Below are positions 58,860 to 64,000 of a stretch of DNA of 64,000 nucleotides, piece by piece (the stretch's first letter is position 1; the number at the start of each line of letters is the position of its first letter). A program made the translations under genes and the position numbers. The stretch covers positions 16,226,001 through 16,290,000 of the forward strand of contig JAWQUS010000010.1 in assembly GCA_036365455.1 (NCBI GenBank), written 5' to 3'. Source of the stretch: Macrosoma leucophasiata (lineage: Eukaryota; Arthropoda; Insecta; Lepidoptera; Hedylidae). The notes under the pieces are model-generated. The model saw only the letters and a program-made list of their open reading frames with translations. It was not told the DNA's origin and made no database searches.

Positions 58860-60057
58860 TATATTTATGTTAGACGAAAAATATTGTACATTGATTAAAA
58901 TTAAAACTAAAAATATTTTAAATATTTTTGAGTTTATTTTGAGTATTTGGGTTTAACAACACACAGTACCTATAGGAACCGTGCGAAGTACTAGGTGGGG
59001 GTAATGTTATCGATCGTAGCGCCCATGGTGGCGAAAAGTAGCAATAATGTGGGACCTGTCATCACAAAGTAATCTGTTTAGACTTGGATGTGTAATTTTC
59101 ATAATCACATTTAACCGCCGACAAAATGGTAAACAGCAGTTATTGTGTTGTAAACTTCAAAAATATCGATTGGAAATTAGAGTAAAGGTAGTAAAGGGTG
59201 AAAGAAAGAATGAAAATATGTTTATTTCGAGTAAAATTTTACAATCGTTTTGAATAGTACTTAGAAGTCAATAATAACTTAAAGTGAATAATTACTTATT
59301 ACATAAAGTAAAAGTAAAACAGATAATAAAGTTAATTAAAATGGGGATAAAATAAACTTACTATGTATTAGGTAAAAACATTGAAATGTTGTTCCTTCCT
59401 TCCAAAAACTAGATAAGAAGAGAAGTAAAAACTTATTCGTCAAAATCAAAATCTATGTTATTCACTTGGCAGAGTTCCTAGTACAGTCACTATTGAGAAG
59501 AATTCCGCTACCAAAGAAACTCAGTTGGAGCCCTTTTAAATTGTTTACTTATGTCTAATACAGACAGTCATTCAAATCTAGTAATGTAAACGTATATAGC
59601 ATATGTCTTTGCATAAGTAGAAATCAATAACTATTCACCATAATGAAATGTAGCATCGGCAGATCAGAACAGATCAGTCCCCACCATCAGCACCCGTTCA
59701 TGAGTATGCCGCATGACCATGAGCCACCCGCCGTAGTAAACGCAAGTTTTATCGATTGATTCTCAGAGCTGTCTCCTTCCCAAGAGATACAAGAAATGGA
59801 TAACAAACACGTAATTACATTTCACACTCGTGCTGAATTGTACTTAAATATTACGTCTATTACAACCCAATCAAATTGATTCTGACACTGGGATTGTTTA
59901 TACCTAAAGAAGTTTTGTAAGGTATCAAAATACATGTTTGTCTTATGATGCCCGCTTGAATTATTGATATCTGTCCTTGTTTTCTTCTTAATTCCTCTAT
60001 ATCAAGGACATGTCCAGCAGAAACCAACAATTTTCCTTTAAAGATTGTTTGTGGTTG
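58860..60057. other. Spacer with a coding-like fragment
   Basis: Mostly AT-rich. On the - strand 60056-59871 an open stretch reads KLLVSAGHVLDIEELRRKQG and IIQAGIIRQTCILIPYKT; it looks protein-like but is cut off by the MITE at 60058 and has no recognised family. It may be a transposon or gene fragment. Confidence 0.3.
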
Positions 60058-60722
60058 AAAGGAGATGTTGCAAAAATGTATGGACCTCCGGCCATGTATT
60101 GTACACAATATCATTAATAGGCAAAATCAACATGAAAACGTTTTTTACTGCATATTTTCAATTATTTAGCTTTGTTTGCAGTTACAAAACATTATTTGCA
60201 GTTAGAATTGCAACTCAAAACCAACATGGTGTATGTTGCGAGCTCGGCTCTGGTTCGTACACTACCTTAAAAAATGGGTAAATTAAAGAAGAATCCGAGA
60301 AAAATACAATTAATTTATTCAAGAATATATTTTAGTGTTACAACCACATTTAATTCAAACGATTTTATCATTTTCAACCATGTTTAACATGGCGGCGATA
60401 CAGCCTACGCTTGGGATAGTACCTATGTAGATAAAACAAAACTAATGCTATCTGTATCTTACTAGTGCATCACATATTAACAAAAAAACTATGTATCGAA
60501 TCGATCAATTTAAAGAAGTGCCGATGAATTTCTTTAAATTGGAAATCGATTAGTATCTATTATTATTGGAATTGTAACTGCAAATAATATTTTGTAACTG
60601 CAAAAAAAGCTAAATAAGTGAAAATATGCAGTAAAAAACGTTTTTATATTGATATTGCCTGTTAATGATATTGTGTACAATACATGGCCGGAGGTCCATA
60701 CATTTTTGCAACATCTCCTTTT
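60058..60722. mobile_element. MITE family of 28350, copy 2, long TIRs
   Basis: AAAGGAGATGTTGCAAAAAT at the left is inverted at the right (ATTTTTGCAACATCTCCTTT), and similarity of the arms continues for over 100 bp (TGGACCTCCGGCCATGTATT and GTTTTTTACTGCATATTTTC). The middle contains, inverted, sequence of the right half of copy 1 (CGAGCTCGGCTCTGGTTCG, AACATGGCGGCGATACAGCC). The TTAA ends of copy 1 are altered here. Confidence 0.8.
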
Positions 60723-61769
60723 ACTCAACTCATTTGATTTGAATGATCAAAAATAGTTTCACAACCCTTTCTCCACCCAAGTTTTGGTACCAGAGTAATT
60801 TTGGAAGAAGATAAATAGATAATTTTCGTATATAATAATATTTTATCGAAATTTCGCGGTAATATGTCATTATGGTTAGACAAGCAACGGTCCCACAAAG
60901 TTGCGGACGCTAGGTGGCGCTGAACTCGTGCACGGTCCCTTATAAATATTGTATTCCAGCGAAATAACTGCAATAAATAGAGAAACTGTCTCAAGTGGCT
61001 CCTCACTTCTATTTCTCTTAGGTCGGTGGAGATGTGATTACACTTACGGAGAGCAAACATAAATTGTATGCGCAAATTTTTTAGACGCTTATAGTCTTAA
61101 CCACAAAACGAATTTATTATTCAAAAAAGAAGCGACTCTATTGCATTGCACAGTATACCTATAATAAATTTCGAAGTAGGTAGTAGGTAACTATACTTAC
61201 CTCGCCCCTACTATATTTGAAACGGAAGGGTGTGGAGAGGAGATCAGTACAATGGTGTACTTACAAGGTCGGCAGTAGTCCAGTGGCTAGGTACGCAACG
61301 CCTCTGTCAGATCCGCCAAAAATGGAAGCAGATAACCAAGATCACAAGTCAACAAGAACGACTTATCATGATATCTTATCTGCACAACTACGACCTTTCT
61401 GTCCAGCATACTCGATTAAGAAGAAGAAAACACATCTTTTATAGGTAGTCCTAGAGCGGCGAGTAAAATTGACTGGATGAACCTTTCCTTTTAGTGATAA
61501 GGTTAAAAATTAAGGAATAATTTTCTTATGGGCAAATATCATTCACAAGGATTACTGATTTTTTAAGGTAAAGTATTTGCCACGATAAGAATACCTTTTA
61601 GACGACTAAATAACTTTCAACCCATACCTACTAATTAAAATGTCGCTTACGCACTCATTGTTTGTTGCTTCCTATCTATGTTCAGAAGAGAGTCTCTGTC
61701 TCTGTGATTAAAGAGGCACTGAGATGTATGAGTTATGTGATATGTTCTTAGGTTTTCGCGAGCTACACT
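60723..61769. other. No gene recognised
   Basis: AT-rich spacer. A - strand frame at 61075-60725 and two short + strand frames near 61220-61445 show no recognisable domain. A box-A-like phrase CAGTAGTCCAGTGGCTAGG lies near 61276, perhaps a SINE remnant. Confidence 0.45.
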
Positions 61770-63008
61770 CATTGAAATAAAACTATTTTTACGGATTTAT
61801 CTCGCGTATAATAAACTAAAATGATTTTTAAAATCAACCCGACAGTTGTTTTTCAGTCTGCCCGGGACCACGGAAGCTGAAAAGCGACCGAAACGTCGGG
61901 TTGATTTTAAAAATCATTTTAGTTTATTCACCATCATCATATCAGCCATAAGACGTCCACTGCTGAACATAGGCCTCCCCCAAGGACCTCCATGCCGACC
62001 GATCGGAAGCGACGTGCATCCAGCGGGTACCTGCAGCCTTGATCAGGTCGTCGGTCCATCTTGCAGGTGGACGTCCTACGCTGCGTTTGCCGATACGTGG
62101 TCTCCACTCGAGAACCTTTCTGCCCCAGCGGCTATCGGTTCTCCGAGCTATGTGCCCTGCCCATTGCCACTTCAGCTTGGAAATCTGCTTGGCTATGTCA
62201 GCGACTTTCGTTCGCCTACGGATCTCCTCATTTCTGATTCAATCCAGTAAGGAAACGCCGAGCATAGCCCTTTCCATTGACCGCTGAGTGACTTGGAGCT
62301 TTCGTACGAGACCCATAGTGAGATACCACGTCTCGGCACCGTAGGTCATCACCGGTAAAACGCACTGGTTAAAGACTTTCGTCTTCAAGGACTGCGGGAG
62401 AAAACGCTCCTTAACTTCCCGAACGCTGCCCAGCCGAGTTGGATTCGGCGAATGACCTCTTTCTCGAAGTTCGACCTGCCTAGTTTTATGGTGTGTCCTA
62501 AATAGACATATTCGTCGACAACTTCGAGGATCGAGTTCCCAACGGATACTGGAGTGGGCGATACAAGGTTATTAAACATGACCTTGGTCTTATCCATGTT
62601 CATTTTAAGGCCCACTCTTTGGGACACTCGATTGAGGTCTTCGAGCATTGTGCTGAGATCTTCCAGCGACTCTGCCATGACTATAATATCGTCGGCAAAC
62701 CGAAGGTGAGTGATGTATTCGCCGTTGACATTGATGCCTAGTCCTTGCCATTCCAGGAGCTTGAAGGCGTCTTCCATTGCATTGGTGAAGAGCAGGGGTG
62801 AAATGACATCTCCCTGTCTTACTCCCCTCTGCAAAGGAATCGCCCTCGTGCATTGGTCCTGTACTCGGACTGACATGGTGGCGTTTTTATACAGACACTT
62901 CAACACTTCGATGTACCGATAGTCAATGTGGCAACGCTGTAAAGACTGCAGCACAGTTTTAGTTTATTATACGCGAGATAAATCCGTAAAAATAGTTTTA
63001 TTTCAATG
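61770..63008. mobile_element. Foldback MITE interrupted by an RTE-type LINE
   Basis: The left arm from 61770 (CATTGAAATAAAACTATTTT...CGGATTTATCTCGCG) is inverted at the right end (to 63008). The inner arms AAAATCAACCCGAC (from about 61830) and GTCGGGTTGATTTT (from 61895) pair around a short loop. The right arm is split by the LINE at 61929-62956; removing it leaves a symmetrical element of about 200 bp. Confidence 0.85.
61929..62956 (-). mobile_element. RTE-type LINE, 5'-truncated, with 12-bp target duplication
   Basis: Flanked by TTTTAGTTTATT on both sides (61917-61928 and 62957-62968). On the - strand an RT frame (62954-62385) shows LQRGVRQGDVISPLLFTNAM, LRFADDIIVMAE with the catalytic FADD, and DEYVYLGHTIKLGR. 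After a frameshift near 62390 it goes on through MTYGAETWYLT and LKWQWAGHIARRTD, with another stop. It ends GCAGTGGACGTCTTATGGC...ATGATGATGGTG. It is the best preserved relative of the decayed copy at 19265-20246. Confidence 0.9.
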
Positions 63009-63654
63009 TATGAGTTATGGCCGGTGATCTGAAGGATGTCCTGTAAGTATGAAAAATGAGTGCTACTTTAATTATTCAGCATTTTCTACCTCAAACAAAA
63101 GGCAAAGAGGATCATGTAGAGCATGCGCACTGGGTCACATACGTCTGACCGCAGCTCAAAAGGGGTTCCTACATCTAATCCACATTCACTAATATACTTA
63201 ACTTCACTCCTCAAGGGGTATTCCAACGGAAGTCGCGATGCGTTTGCGTCTACTCGTTTCAGAAGCAATTAAAAAAAATTGTTTTATTAGTGTGTTATTG
63301 ATGTTTACTTCATGTATTTATTCATCCACTAAATTGTTATGTATTACTTATTCGGTATCAATATCCGGAATCCATCTTGAGTCAAACACCAGTCCACCGT
63401 GTCTGCACTCTACAGCATTTCCTCTGACGGTGGCACCATCTGTTGGTTTAGATTAAGTACCGTCAGAAGGCCGAGCTCCAGGTGATGTTTTGTGAAAAAT
63501 GAGAAAAATGGCAATGATAAAACAGACATCCGGAAAACTTGTGTTTATTTATAATATTTTGATGGCAACTGGTTTACAACACAGAATCAATTTTAAACAC
63601 ACACGCATATTATATTTTATTGATATCTCAAGAGCCAAGTTATTTTTTATGTTC
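63009..63654. other. Spacer with an unassigned open frame
   Basis: A - strand open stretch at 63268-63086 (LPLEYPLRSEVKYISECG..., ending in a hydrophobic LYMILFAFCLR) looks protein-like but has no ATG, no clear acceptor and no recognised family. Nothing else was seen. Confidence 0.25.
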
Positions 63655-63815
63655 TGAAAGTGGCAAACAAGCAAACAGTTCACATTGATGTTAAGTGATT
63701 GTACTGTAGCCTACATCAGTTACATAAAAACAGATTTCAATGAAGATGCGTTGCCAACCCTAAGGCCTTTGTGGTGCACCTAAATGGTACGGTACAGACA
63801 GAGGCCAGAAATTAC
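63655..63815 (+). repeat. Dispersed repeat family A, divergent copy
   Basis: GTGGCAAACAAGCAAACAGTTC, TTGATGTTAAGTGATTG, GATGCGTTGCC and CAGAGGCCAGAAATTACAAG follow the family order with many substitutions. Confidence 0.55.
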
Positions 63816-64000
63816 AAGTTTTTAACATAATAAAAAATAATAGACTGAAATCGTGAAGAATTAATATTACATTTTGAGATGAGGTTGATGGTGATAGCAA
63901 AATTAACAAACATACAATTACAGTATCCAACAAGAAATTTTGCACTTCGACCTTAGGAATGAGAATTCGGCTTATTTCGGATCTGTAGAGCGTTATCTCT

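Overview
The window looks like nuclear DNA of a moth or butterfly (Lepidoptera). It is AT-rich, its host genes are split by short GT-AG introns, the coding regions read like insect orthologues, and the space between is packed with repeats of lepidopteran type. No bacterial, organellar or rRNA genes were seen. Species cannot be named from the sequence alone.

Three complete host genes can be assembled exon by exon. (1) A fatty-acid elongase (ELOVL family) on the + strand, eight coding exons from 17167 to 32713, 311 aa. (2) A formylglycine-generating enzyme (SUMF1) on the - strand, four exons from 37054 down to 35384, 334 aa, converging on the elongase. (3) A TraB-domain protein (TRABD) on the - strand, eight exons from 57212 down to 38888, 336 aa. 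All exon joins keep the reading frame. The genes share no obvious pathway: fatty-acid elongation and sulfatase maturation both act in the ER, and TRABD carries a C-terminal membrane anchor.

Layout. 1-14.4 kb holds only repeats: two kinds of SINE, MITEs, a 13-bp minisatellite and two recent tandem duplications. 14.4-17.1 kb has a possible 5' UTR exon of the elongase and a TTAA-flanked inverted-repeat element split by a LINE. 17.2-32.7 kb is the elongase, whose introns carry a decayed RTE-type LINE and a 3.9-kb DNA-transposon relic. 32.7-38.9 kb holds SUMF1 with a MITE about 190 bp upstream of its ATG. 38.9-57.2 kb is TRABD; its intron 5 contains a complete, very young BEL/Pao LTR retrotransposon (43931-53339) with seemingly identical 1,554-bp LTRs, a CTACT target duplication and one intact 1,788-aa Gag-Pol frame. 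57.5-64 kb has a nearly intact mariner, a long-TIR MITE and a RTE-type LINE inserted with a 12-bp duplication into a foldback element.

The most interesting threads are the fresh BEL/Pao insertion antisense inside TRABD, two apparent SINE-LINE partnerships visible as shared 3' tails, a SINE whose head resembles 5S rRNA, and several perfect or near-zero-loop palindromes.
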